Source of the DNA: CAWBNS01 sp964445105
Lineage (GTDB): Bacteria; Chlamydiota; Chlamydiia; Chlamydiales; JAJFMA01
Reading direction: 5' to 3'
NCBI GenBank assembly: GCA_964445105.1
Contig: CAYUJS010000012.1
Coordinates: 1-44,310 of the forward strand
Length of the DNA stretch: 44,310 nucleotides
Shown piece after piece: positions 1 to 8,217 of this stretch. Below the pieces are notes generated by a model. That model had not been told where the DNA came from and ran no database searches. It was given only the letters and a program-made list of their open reading frames with translations. The position numbers and the translations under genes are program-made. Numbering within the stretch: position 1 is the stretch's first letter; every line of letters begins with the position of its first letter.

Positions 1-287
1 GGCCAAGTAAATGGAGCCTTTTTTCATTGGTATGTAAGTAATGTCTGTGCTCCATTCTAGTTGCATCTCTAGCCGGCCTATTTTTTCGTAGAGAATCTTT
101 TGATCCTCGTCCGCACGTACCGCTTTTTTCTGGCGGCCGTCCTCGAACACTGAAAGCAAGCCTTCCAAGGCTTGCTTTTTCCACTTCACCGCCTGTACGG
201 GGCTAATACTGTGTTCTAAGGCGATCTATGCCAAAGTTTTGTCATGCCGAAGGGTCGCTTGTTGCCACCTTGGCTTTGAACGCGGCT
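1..287 (-). pseudogene. IS3-family transposase remnant, orfA joined to orfB by deletion
   Basis: On the minus strand, positions about 196 down to 1 read openly as the end of an IS3-family OrfA (VKWKKQALEGLLSVFEDG, then LYEKIGRLEMQLE). The reading runs directly into WSTDITYIPMKKGSIYL, the opening of the OrfB DDE integrase core (normally W-x-TDITYIP). In intact IS3 elements these two stretches are separated by the end of OrfA and roughly the first 100 or more residues of OrfB, so an internal deletion has fused them. Upstream, at about 197-287, the frame is broken by stops, but FKAKVA is readable, matching the usual FKaKVAlEAl start of OrfA. The element runs out of the window on the left. It cannot encode an active transposase as it stands. 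The family call is firm; the exact element is unknown. Confidence 0.8.
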
Positions 288-328
288 TAAGTGAGTCCTA
301 CGTTTTTTCATAAAGCTCTTTTTCCAAG

Positions 329-630
329 TTGGAGCTTATTATCTTATTCCCCTGTCCAGTTTTTGGGGGCATTACAGGCGCCCTGTGTAAAGATTCCAAG
401 CGAAACCATTTCGTTGTTCGGATGCAGGCTACGAATTTTCCTGGCTTCGAAAAAAGGCCTGGTACTATGGCCGCGAAGGCCTATATCGAGCAAAGAGAGA
501 AGCGATCCGCTCATCAAGACCTGAAAGAGGTTATTTTTCTCGCCATTATGGACTAGGCTATCTTCCCTAAAACGGAAGAATATATTTCGCAGCATACCAA
601 TCTAGAACAGAAGACCCAGGCAAAGGTAGG
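329..630 (+). other. degenerate coding fragment of unknown origin
   Basis: This 340-base stretch between the transposase remnant and the inverted-repeat element has no intact gene. One plus-strand frame starting at 329 reads about 75 codons, with a hydrophilic second half (AAKAYIEQREKRSAHQDLKE). It hits a TAG at 554-556 and then stays open in the same frame as FPKTEEYISQHTNLEQ up to the element at 631. The composition looks protein-like, so it may be a decayed gene, but no family was recognised. An overlapping frame (291-524) and an antisense frame (344-595) are equally open, so the claim is weak. Confidence 0.25.
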
Positions 631-744
631 TTCTCAATAAGTCGGGGTAGTCAAGGTTCTTGGACCAGTGAGAGGCTGCGTATGCACAGGTTTGGGGGCT
701 GGCCAGTGGCGCAACCCAGTTCTGTCGCCCCGACTTATTGAGAA
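631..744. repeat. MITE-like element with perfect 17-bp terminal inverted repeats
   Basis: TTCTCAATAAGTCGGGG at 631-647 recurs as its exact reverse complement at 728-744, giving a 114-bp unit with perfect 17-bp inverted ends and a non-coding centre. The pairing stops abruptly on both sides, as expected for the ends of a small transposable element. No clear target-site duplication is visible in the flanks. It sits inside fragmentary DNA. It is unrelated in sequence to the other inverted-repeat family in this window (for example 4057-4213). Alternatives are the paired ends of a deleted insertion sequence, or a recombinase site. Confidence 0.6.
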
Positions 745-765
745 GTTACGAGATAATAGTGGTAA

Positions 766-861
766 AAAATATGCTTCTCAGGCGAATGGAGCCCGGAAAT
801 GGTTGCCGAATTGACCGCGCTTTCAAAAGAAACCATCGAGCAACTAAAGCTGTCTACCTAA
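766..861 (+). pseudogene. C-terminal fragment of an unknown protein
   Basis: Thirty-one codons are open after a TAA at 763-765 and end at TAA 859-861. They read KICFSGEWSPEM, then VAELTALSKETIEQLKLST. The second part looks like a natural amphipathic C-terminal helix, and the fragment has no start codon near a ribosome binding site. It lies directly right of the inverted-repeat element and may be the tail of a gene interrupted by it. No family was recognised. Confidence 0.25.
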
Positions 862-891
862 AAACAATTTTACCTTGCCAAGAGAGGCAAG
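861..891 (-). terminator. probable terminator of the metallophosphatase transcript
   Basis: Read on the minus strand, CTTGCC and GGCAAG (891-886 and 879-874) can pair across a 6-base loop. They are followed by a T-rich stretch (complement of 861-872). The stem overlaps the last codons and the stop of the gene ending at 870. The stem is short, so confidence is moderate. Confidence 0.45.
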
Positions 892-2156
892 AAAAGGCTG
901 GGGTCGATTGCAAGCGTCGATGCTCTTTTGCTTTCGCTTGGTTCTGGCCCCGCACTGAAGGGAATATATTGGATAAAGAAATCGAAAACGCGCCCTCTAG
1001 CATCGGTAGCGCGGTAGCTGCGCGTGTAGGGGGTCAGCTCTGCGATGATCACGTGTTGTCTGCTTGCCGTCTTGGCTAGGTACCAACGCTCAGAGGCGTC
1101 GTGAGGTTTGCGCGGTGTAGTGCCCCAGGCGCCATCTCCTAGGTACAGGACTCCGCCTTCGGTGACGCTGTCATTGCGAATCAGGTGGGTTCGCTTGTAA
1201 GCGTGGTCATGGTTTTCGAAAGCTACGCTGAGGTGGTATTTTTCAAACACTGGAACCCAGTTTTTGCGTATTCGGCCCCCGCCGCTGCGGCTATTTTCTT
1301 CTCTTACCGATGGCCAGGCGCCCACATGATAAAGAGCAACCTTGTGCAAAACATGGGCATGCTTGGCCAGAGTCTTCTCTAGCCAATGTGTTTGTTTACC
1401 GGCTATCTCATGTGTATGCCCAGAATCGAGAAGGAGCAGAGTCAGGTAATCGCCAAAGTCGAGCACTTGATAGCCTTTTTCCCCCGGCAGGGGAAATAGA
1501 GCATAGAAGCACGCAGCGCGTGATTCTGGCTGCCGGTATCCGCCCAGCACATCGTGGTTACCCACAATGGGTAGGATAGGGATTAGGTTCCCGTCTGGAG
1601 TGATCATTCGCTCTGACCAGACTCGAAAAAATTCTTTCCATCTACCTATTTTTTCAGCCGCCTGTGTATCGGTTTTGCTAGTGACGGAGTAGGCGATGTC
1701 CCCCCCGACCAGGGCAAAATCCGGGCTGGCGGCAGCAGCTTGCTGATGCATGTGCTCTACGATCTCGATGGTCTCGTGGTAGACATCCCCGCCAGCCACG
1801 AACCGGATAGGCCTCGATAGCTTGGTGGGCATGGTATGAAAGTATCTCTGTTTCTCATCCGCATTGATTTGAAAGACATAGCGCGTATCAGGTGCAAGAC
1901 CAAAAAGCTCCACAGAGTGTACTAAAGTGGTATCGTCCGTGCCCGGTAGGGGTGTATGCGTGCCCGCTACTTTATACGAGTGGGCAGCCCCCACACGAGC
2001 AAATAGAATTTCGCTTGCCATTTCGCCAGCGTCAGACAGCCATTGCACCGTCATTGTCGTGCAGGGATCGCGTTGCCAAGTAAGCCACACCGAGTCGACT
2101 GCGGCTGGTAGGCGGCAGTGAACTAAAAGAGCACACAGTAACGCAAGCCCCCTCAT
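870..2156 (-). CDS. secreted purple-acid-phosphatase-like metallophosphoesterase
   Basis: 428 residues. The first ~18 residues (MRGLALLCALLVHCRLPA) look like a Sec signal peptide, so it probably acts in the periplasm or outside the cell. A Fn3-like N-terminal part (about 20-110) is followed by a calcineurin-type metallophosphatase domain. Its metal motifs appear in order: GGDVY (~122), GGDIAY (~150), GNHD (~198), an LYHVGAW histidine (~279) and NHDHAYKR (~315). The last usually reads GHxHxYER; both metal histidines are kept. This fits the purple acid phosphatase family, which hydrolyses phosphate monoesters with two metal ions; the real substrate is unknown. The ATG at 2156 overlaps the htpG stop as ATGA, so the two are translationally coupled. 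Confidence 0.85.
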   Translation of the reverse strand: MRGLALLCALLVHCRLPAAVDSVWLTWQRDPCTTMTVQWLSDAGEMASEILFARVGAAHSYKVAGTHTPLPGTDDTTLVHSVELFGLAPDTRYVFQINADEKQRYFHTMPTKLSRPIRFVAGGDVYHETIEIVEHMHQQAAAASPDFALVGGDIAYSVTSKTDTQAAEKIGRWKEFFRVWSERMITPDGNLIPILPIVGNHDVLGGYRQPESRAACFYALFPLPGEKGYQVLDFGDYLTLLLLDSGHTHEIAGKQTHWLEKTLAKHAHVLHKVALYHVGAWPSVREENSRSGGGRIRKNWVPVFEKYHLSVAFENHDHAYKRTHLIRNDSVTEGGVLYLGDGAWGTTPRKPHDASERWYLAKTASRQHVIIAELTPYTRSYRATDARGRVFDFFIQYIPFSAGPEPSESKRASTLAIDPSLFLPLLAR

Positions 2157-3991
2157 GCTGTGATGAGGCGCTCCGTCAGGCCTTGTAGGACCTCTTGTCC
2201 ACGCTGAATAAAGCCGTTTAATTGGTCAGAAGGTAGCTCGCGCTGTGATAGCAGGGAGAGCTCGTAAACGTACTTCACGGCAGATTCTGTCAGCACTGGG
2301 TCTATACTATCAAGCTTAGCAAGTGAGGCAAAGAGTGGGTGATTCGTGTTTACTACGAAGGTGCGCTTGCCAAACATTTTTTCATGCATGCTGCTCTCTG
2401 TCGGATTTGATATCCGCATATAGTCGCGCAGACGGCGCATGTCCTCTTCCATGGTGACGAAACCTGGCAGACTTTCGGAGGCTAGGCTCTTGGCCTCTAC
2501 CTCAACGTTAGCATCTCCGAGTTTAACGCGGACTAGCTCTGCCAGATGTGCTGCCTCGCTCTTGCCCTCGGCATCTAAAGCTATTTTTTCGCGCGATGGG
2601 TCGAGCAGCAGCTCGTCGATAGAAGAGTCTATACGCTGAAATTTTACGTCGGTTAGCTTGCCTTCTAGGAAACGCATGAGGTAGGCATCGAGCTGGTTGT
2701 CGGCGATAAGTAGCTCTACGCCTTTGTCTTTGTAGAGCTGTAGCATAGGCGCTGCATGCGCTTCGTCTGCCGCATAGAGAATCTTCCCTTGTGTCTTGTC
2801 GGTGTTGCGCTCCAAGTACTCTTCCACAGTCGGCCAATCGTTTGTGGAGCTCTTCCAGAGCAGCATCGGTTTTACGCGCTCGTAAAATTTATCATCCTGG
2901 ATGGCCCCTAATTTCACTACCGGTGCAATATCGGGCCAAAATTTGACGAATTTAGCGCGATCGGCTTTGAAATGGCCATGAAGAGCGTCGGAAACCTTCT
3001 TCGAGATATGTCCGGCTAACTGACGAACCGTGCGATCTGTCTGTAAATGGCTTCTAGACACGTTTAAGGGAATATCCGGGCAATCGATCGCGCCGCGTAA
3101 GACCATCAGGTATTCGGGGAGCAAGTCTTTGCAGTTGTCTGAAACAAATACGCGGTTACAAAACAACTTCACGGTGTGGCTGCGAAAATCTAGCTCGCGG
3201 TCCATTTTTGGAAAGTATAAGATGCCCTTTAGGTGAAAGGGGTAATCCACGTTCAAGTGCACCCAGAAAAGCGGATCTGGCTGTCCGGGATAAAGGTGGT
3301 GATAGAAATCGAGATAGTCCTGGTCTTGGCAATCTGTGGGGCTTTTTATCCAGAGTGGCGTCTCGTGGTTTACATGCTGATCGTTGAGGTAGATCGGGCA
3401 AGGCAAAAAGGCGCAGTAACGTTCTAAAATGTGTCGAATGCGCGCTTCTTCTAGGTACTCTTCCTCTTCCGGATTGATGTGTAGCGTGATTTCAGTGCCG
3501 CGGGCCGTGCGCGTGCCTGTCTCCAGACTATACTCAGAGCCGCCGTCGCAGGACCAGCGCACAGGTTGTGCACCTGGCCTGAACGAGAGAGAATCAATGT
3601 CTACGCGTGTGGAGACCATATAGGCAGAATAGAAGCCCAGTCCGAAGTGGCCGATCATCTGATCGCCTTCTTTGTCGGATTGGTAATTCTTTAGGAACTC
3701 TTCTGCTCCGGAGAAGGCTAGTTGGCAGATGTAGCGCTCCACCTCTTCGGCATCCATGCCAATGCCATTGTCGGTGAACGTAAGGGTTTTGGCTTCGCGA
3801 CTGATCGTGATGTCGATGCGGGGTGCATCATCGCTAGCGGGCGCTTCCCCATGATCGCGCAGCACCTTGAGCTTGTAGATAGCGTCGCATGAGTTAGAGA
3901 CTAATTCTCGCACAAAAATGTCTTTGTCGGAGTATAGCCAGCGTTTGAGTAGTGGCAGCAGGTTTTCGCTATGAATCTTAAGTGTGCCCAT
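2153..3991 (-). CDS. htpG: chaperone protein HtpG (Hsp90)
   Basis: 612 residues, a typical bacterial Hsp90 length. The N-terminal GHKL ATPase domain shows LVSNSCDAIYKL, the ATP-site motif DNGIGM (~95) and GHFGLGFYSAYMV (~115). These are followed by the middle domain (SHTVKLFCNRVFVSDNC, then LNVSR) and the C-terminal dimerisation region. It is a cytosolic ATP-dependent chaperone. The ATG at 3991 is preferred over the in-frame TTG one codon upstream, because GGGAGGA lies at a normal distance from the ATG. It is the first gene of a two-gene unit with the phosphatase. The upstream region holds an inverted-repeat element (4057-4213). I would not expect htpG in the small pathogenic chlamydiae, which supports an environmental lineage. 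Confidence 0.95.
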   Translation of the reverse strand: MGTLKIHSENLLPLLKRWLYSDKDIFVRELVSNSCDAIYKLKVLRDHGEAPASDDAPRIDITISREAKTLTFTDNGIGMDAEEVERYICQLAFSGAEEFLKNYQSDKEGDQMIGHFGLGFYSAYMVSTRVDIDSLSFRPGAQPVRWSCDGGSEYSLETGTRTARGTEITLHINPEEEEYLEEARIRHILERYCAFLPCPIYLNDQHVNHETPLWIKSPTDCQDQDYLDFYHHLYPGQPDPLFWVHLNVDYPFHLKGILYFPKMDRELDFRSHTVKLFCNRVFVSDNCKDLLPEYLMVLRGAIDCPDIPLNVSRSHLQTDRTVRQLAGHISKKVSDALHGHFKADRAKFVKFWPDIAPVVKLGAIQDDKFYERVKPMLLWKSSTNDWPTVEEYLERNTDKTQGKILYAADEAHAAPMLQLYKDKGVELLIADNQLDAYLMRFLEGKLTDVKFQRIDSSIDELLLDPSREKIALDAEGKSEAAHLAELVRVKLGDANVEVEAKSLASESLPGFVTMEEDMRRLRDYMRISNPTESSMHEKMFGKRTFVVNTNHPLFASLAKLDSIDPVLTESAVKYVYELSLLSQRELPSDQLNGFIQRGQEVLQGLTERLITA

Positions 3992-4056
3992 CAATTCAGT
4001 CCTCCCGTTTAAAAAGAGGATCCTACCACGGTGGAGAATAAATTTGTAGTACTTTA

Positions 4057-4213
4057 CCAGCAGCTTCTGCTAAAAGAAAAAACCGGCTCGGTGAGGGCCG
4101 ACAGCGGGCTCAGTTTGTAACGAATTCGTAGCTTTATCTACGGGTGAGGAGCAAAATGAGGCTGACGACCACCCCGGAGCCAGTCGGTTCCCTTTTTTAG
4201 CGGGAACTGCTGG
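4057..4213. repeat. MITE-like element, full-length copy A, with 7-bp target duplication
   Basis: 157 bp. Its left end is CCAGCAGCTTCTGCTAAAAG. The right end, read in reverse complement, is CCAGCAGTTCCCGCTAAAAA, so the ends form imperfect inverted repeats of about 30 bp. The element is flanked by the direct repeat TACTTTA at 4050-4056 and 4214-4220, the expected scar of transposition. The interior shares GCCGACAGC, AACGAATTC and AAAATGAGGCTGAC with the copy at 37058-37191 read in reverse. It contains no gene. It fills the divergent gap between htpG and nqrF, so it may carry part of either promoter. Confidence 0.8.
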
Positions 4214-4291
4214 TACTTTAGACGCCCCTTGCGGCTAAATACATGGGCTTCTTAATATGAAGAACTCTCCATTTTTTGCGGATTATAGGCG

Positions 4292-5605
4292 ATGTTGTCT
4301 TCAATTTTTCTGGCCCAGGCAGCCTGGCTGCTTGATCTTCGGCTGACTGTTTTTGCGGTGGTGGCTTTCGTGCTGATCGGCCTGGGATTGGCGGCGATGA
4401 TCTTATTCACCAAAGCGAAATTCGTCATGTCAGAGCTTTGTAAAATCTTCATCAATGACGATGCTAAATTGACAAAAACGGTTAAAGGTGGCGAAACGTT
4501 GCTCTCCTCACTGACCTCAAGCGGGGTGCCCATCCCTTCGCCTTGCGGTGGCAAGGCGACCTGCAAGCAGTGTCGCGTGCGCATCCTTGAGGGGGCCGAA
4601 CCCGCTCTTGAGACGGATAAAGCGACGTTTACTAAGAAGGAGCTGGCTGATGGCTGGCGCTTGTCTTGTCAGTGTAAGGTCAAGCATGACGTTCACGTGC
4701 GCGTAGACGAACATGCACTTAGTGTTGAAAAATGGGAATGCGAAGTCGTCAGCAATGAGAATGTAGCCACCTTTATCAAAGAGCTGATTGTAACAGCGCC
4801 TGTAAATGTCTCTTATCGAGCTGGCGGTTATCTGCAGTTTCATGTGCCACCCTTCCAAACTAATACAGAAGAGTGGAAGGCAACCATGGACCAAAAGTAC
4901 TGGACTGACTGGGAAAAATTTCAAATGTTTGGTCGCGCTGTGGACTATAGCCATTTGAAAGAGGAGGTGATCCGCGCCTACTCGATGGCCTCCTACCCAG
5001 CGGAAGGAAAAAAATTAAGGTTTAACATTCGGATCGCCACGCCTCCCCTCGATCGAGGCCGCGTTTCGGATTCAGTACCTTGGGGCATTTGCTCTTCTTA
5101 CACTTTTGGCCTAAAGCCAGGAGACAAAATAAGCCTGTCTGGCCCCTACGGCGAATCATTCATGCTAAATGATGACCGCGAATTGATCTTTTTGATCGGT
5201 GGGGCAGGCTCCAGCTTTGGGCGCGCACACATTATGCATCTATTCAAAACAGAGGGCACAAAGCGCAAAGTGACTCTCTGGTATGGCGCCAGGTCTCTTA
5301 AGGAAAATATTTATCAGGAAGAGTATGAAGAGTTGGTGCGCCAGCACGCCAACTTTGCCTACAACCTTGTTTTATCCGAGCCCCAGCCAGAAGACATTGA
5401 CGCAGGCTGGCCCAAGGATGATCCGTTAAAAACATCATATTTGTTTAGCGCGTTTGAAATGGGACAGCTGAAGCAGTTGGAAGAGCCTGAAGAGTGCTTA
5501 TATTACGTTTGTGGGCCCCCTCTGCACAACAAAGCAATCATGCAGCTGCTAGCCGATTATGGAGTGCCGAGGGAAAGTATTGTGCTGGATGACTTCGGAA
5601 GTTAA
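4292..5605 (+). CDS. nqrF: Na+-translocating NADH:quinone reductase subunit F
   Basis: 437 residues. One N-terminal membrane helix (about 15-40) is followed by a ferredoxin-like domain with 2Fe-2S ligands Cys85, Cys91, Cys94 and Cys126. This is exactly the 6/3/32 spacing of the Vibrio NqrF ligands. The FAD-binding motif RAYSMASYP (~230) and an NADH-binding region (IGGAGSSFG) follow, ending in YVCGPPLHNKAIMQLL. NqrF takes electrons from NADH and feeds the membrane Nqr complex, which pumps sodium. The other subunits (NqrA-E) are not in this window. The ATG at 4292 has only a weak ribosome binding site. nadE follows after 28 bases, so NAD synthesis and NADH oxidation may share a transcript. Confidence 0.95.
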   Translation: MLSSIFLAQAAWLLDLRLTVFAVVAFVLIGLGLAAMILFTKAKFVMSELCKIFINDDAKLTKTVKGGETLLSSLTSSGVPIPSPCGGKATCKQCRVRILEGAEPALETDKATFTKKELADGWRLSCQCKVKHDVHVRVDEHALSVEKWECEVVSNENVATFIKELIVTAPVNVSYRAGGYLQFHVPPFQTNTEEWKATMDQKYWTDWEKFQMFGRAVDYSHLKEEVIRAYSMASYPAEGKKLRFNIRIATPPLDRGRVSDSVPWGICSSYTFGLKPGDKISLSGPYGESFMLNDDRELIFLIGGAGSSFGRAHIMHLFKTEGTKRKVTLWYGARSLKENIYQEEYEELVRQHANFAYNLVLSEPQPEDIDAGWPKDDPLKTSYLFSAFEMGQLKQLEEPEECLYYVCGPPLHNKAIMQLLADYGVPRESIVLDDFGS

Positions 5606-5633
5606 GATGGTTAGCTAACCAACAAGGATCAAA

Positions 5634-7250
5634 ATGCGTATTGCCCTAGCTCAGCTGAACCCCACCATCGGGGATTTGAAACAAAATGAACGACGCATCT
5701 TAGCAGCTATCGAGCAGGCAAAAGAGCGGGGCGCTGAGTTAGTATTATTCCCTGAGCTAACGATTACAGGGTGCCCGCCGGAGGATTTCATCCTGCAAGC
5801 GCATTTTTTCCGCGCGGTTATAGAATCTTTGGAGAGAATTGTTCCGGTGACCAAAGGGATTATGGCTGTGGTGGGCACCGTGCGGCGCGGACTGGAAGAG
5901 CGCCTTTTCAACAGTGCTCTAGTGCTGATAGATGGCCACTTTATGGGATATCAGGATAAGATCCTTTTGTCGAGCTATGACGTGTACAGTGAGGAGCGTT
6001 ATTTTTGTTCAGGTAAAAAGACACAAATTTGGCCGTTCAAAGGCAAAAAAGTGGCTATTACGCTTGGTGAAGATATCTGGCAGCATGGCGGGGGGATAGA
6101 TCTCTACAGCCGTGATCCTATTGCTGAGCTCGCTTCCAGTCAGCTCGACCTACTATTAAATCTGTCAGCTTCGCCATTCAGTCCCGGTAGGGTACAGCTG
6201 CGCACTGCGTTATGCCAGAAGGTAGCCGAGACCCTAAAATGCCCAGTGGCGCTATGTAATCAAGTGGGCGGCAACGGGAGCTTGATCTTTGATGGCCACA
6301 GTTTAGCTGTCAATGCCGAGGGGACAATGATCGGCCTGGCTAAGGGGTTTGCCAAGGATTTACTGTTGGTCGATACCGAGGCCAAACAAGCAGTAAGACC
6401 GGCTGTTTCTGGTGAAGAAGAGCTTTACAAAGCTCTCGTGCTAGGAGTGCGAGACTATTTCTATAAATCCGGCTTTCGCAAAGCATGCCTTGGCCTGTCT
6501 GGCGGTATAGATTCTGCTTTGGTGGCTTGCCTGGCAGTGGAAGCTTTAGGCGCGGAGAATGTGTTGGGCGTGGCCATGCCCTCTCGATACTCTTCCGACC
6601 GCTCTCTGCTCGATGCACAAGAGCTAGCCTCGTGCCTAGGGATTGAACTGAGGACGATACCTATTGAGGGGGCTTTCCAAAACTATCTGCAGCTTTTAGA
6701 ACCAGAATGGCACGACTTGCCTGTGGACGCTACCGAAGAGAACCTACAGGCACGCATCCGTGGTACTATTCTGATGGCTCTTGCCAATAAGCTTGGTCAC
6801 GTCGTTTTAGCGACCGGCAACAAGAGTGAACTGGCCATGGGCTATTCTACCCTCTACGGGGATATGGTGGGGGGACTAGGTGTGATTGCCGACCTCACCA
6901 AGAGGCAGGTTTATAGTTTGGCAAAGTGGATTAACAAGAGCTCCGAGATTATACCAGCCGCTATCATGCATAAACCCCCAAGCGCCGAACTGCGCCCAGG
7001 GCAATTAGACACAGATTCGTTGCCCCCCTATGAGGTGGTGGATAGTGTTTTGCAGCATTATCTAGCGGGCCAGTTGTCGCCGCAAGAAATTGCTTCTAAG
7101 TTTGGATATGCGCAGGAGTTGGTGGATTCATTGATTGGCCGTATCCACCAGCACGAGTACAAGCGGCGCCAAGCATCACCCTGTCTACGTGTATCTCAGG
7201 ATGCTTTTAACCTAGACAGGCGTTTTCCTATCGTGCAAAAGTGGGTATAA
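5634..7250 (+). CDS. nadE: NAD+ synthetase, glutamine-type, with altered glutaminase nucleophile
   Basis: 538 residues. It has an N-terminal nitrilase-type glutaminase domain (1 to ~250) and a C-terminal NAD synthetase domain with the ATP loop SGGIDSA (~285), TGNKSELAMGYSTLYGDM and PPSAELRPGQ. It converts deamido-NAD to NAD in the cytosol. In the glutaminase domain the catalytic Glu41 (FPELTITG) and Lys109 (YQDKIL) are present. The usual nucleophile motif ICEDxW, however, reads TLGEDIW: residue 145 is Gly (GGT at 6066-6068) where the family has Cys. If real, the enzyme should use free ammonia rather than glutamine. The ATG at 5634 follows AAGGA by a normal gap. Confidence 0.95.
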   Translation: MRIALAQLNPTIGDLKQNERRILAAIEQAKERGAELVLFPELTITGCPPEDFILQAHFFRAVIESLERIVPVTKGIMAVVGTVRRGLEERLFNSALVLIDGHFMGYQDKILLSSYDVYSEERYFCSGKKTQIWPFKGKKVAITLGEDIWQHGGGIDLYSRDPIAELASSQLDLLLNLSASPFSPGRVQLRTALCQKVAETLKCPVALCNQVGGNGSLIFDGHSLAVNAEGTMIGLAKGFAKDLLLVDTEAKQAVRPAVSGEEELYKALVLGVRDYFYKSGFRKACLGLSGGIDSALVACLAVEALGAENVLGVAMPSRYSSDRSLLDAQELASCLGIELRTIPIEGAFQNYLQLLEPEWHDLPVDATEENLQARIRGTILMALANKLGHVVLATGNKSELAMGYSTLYGDMVGGLGVIADLTKRQVYSLAKWINKSSEIIPAAIMHKPPSAELRPGQLDTDSLPPYEVVDSVLQHYLAGQLSPQEIASKFGYAQELVDSLIGRIHQHEYKRRQASPCLRVSQDAFNLDRRFPIVQKWV

Positions 7251-7257
7251 ACTTCGG

Positions 7258-8217
7258 CTAGATAGTGCTCCAGCCAAAGGGCAGCACGTCGCTGATATCG
7301 TCACACGCGTGCCTCAGCATCATGAGGCGATCGAAGCCTACTGCTACGCCTGCAGAGGGCGGTAGGCCGATTTGTAGAGCTTCTAAAAAAAACTCATCGA
7401 GCGGTAGCGCTGGTTTCTTCAGCTGCAGGCGTGTCTCGTTTGCTGCCATCAAGCGTTGGCGTTGTTCTATGGGGTTGGTGAGCTCGAGGTAGCCATTAGC
7501 TAACTCAATGGTGGCATGGTAGATTTCGAACCGCAGCGCTATCGTTTCATCAGGCAGCACAAGGTTTTGTGCTAAGGCTGCTTGTGAAGAAGGAAAATGG
7601 CGCAATACCAACAGGGTATTTTGCCCCAGGTGGGGCTCTACGAATAGCCCCAGGATAATATTGAGCAAGTTGTCTTTGTCGGTCTCCGTCGTTTGTACTC
7701 CTTCCTGCTGCAACCATGCAATCAGGTCGGACGAACTGGCTTTGGTGTAGTCGATGTCCGTGAATTGTTTAAGCGCTTGCCGATAGGTCAGCACTTCTGT
7801 AGGAATATCACCCAGAAATAGGCGGATAAAGGCAAGCGTCTCCTCGATCAGTCCTTCAAAAGAGCCGCCTACGCGGTACCACTCGGCCATCGTAAACTCT
7901 GGATTGTGTTTGGGACTGTGCTCTCCATCGCGAAACACATGGCCTAGCTGGTAAATGTCGCCGCTATTCTCGCACAAAAGACGCTTCATGGGGTATTCGG
8001 GAGAGGAGTGGAGATACCCTGTGCGGCCGCCAGCTAAGTTGGCGCTGATCAGATCGATGTGTGCGTCAATAGATGCGCTGTGACTCAAAATAGGGCAGTC
8101 CACCTCTGTAATCCCGCGCTCTGAAAAAAAAGCACGTGCTTTTGCAAGCATTGCCGCCCGGTCTTTGAGAATGGTTAGTCGCCCAGCTTTAGCCTTGGAC
8201 GCGCGAGACATATTCAC
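7258..8217 (-). CDS. epmA: EF-P lysine ligase (EpmA/GenX/PoxA), class II lysyl-tRNA synthetase-like
   Basis: About 319 residues, the length of EpmA, and far shorter than a full lysyl-tRNA synthetase because the anticodon-binding domain is missing. Class II synthetase motifs are visible: motif 2 region SSPEYPMKRLL...YQLGHVFRDGE and NPEFTMAEWYR, and motif 3 PPSAGVAVGFDRLMML near the end. The family ligates (beta-)lysine to a conserved lysine of elongation factor P. It overlaps the end of efp by about 29 bases, so enzyme and substrate are co-translated. The start is GTG 8217 or, six bases later, ATG 8211; neither has a clear ribosome binding site. An EpmB aminomutase, needed in E. coli to make beta-lysine, is not in this window. 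Confidence 0.9.
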   Translation of the reverse strand: MNMSRASKAKAGRLTILKDRAAMLAKARAFFSERGITEVDCPILSHSASIDAHIDLISANLAGGRTGYLHSSPEYPMKRLLCENSGDIYQLGHVFRDGEHSPKHNPEFTMAEWYRVGGSFEGLIEETLAFIRLFLGDIPTEVLTYRQALKQFTDIDYTKASSSDLIAWLQQEGVQTTETDKDNLLNIILGLFVEPHLGQNTLLVLRHFPSSQAALAQNLVLPDETIALRFEIYHATIELANGYLELTNPIEQRQRLMAANETRLQLKKPALPLDEFFLEALQIGLPPSAGVAVGFDRLMMLRHACDDISDVLPFGWSTI

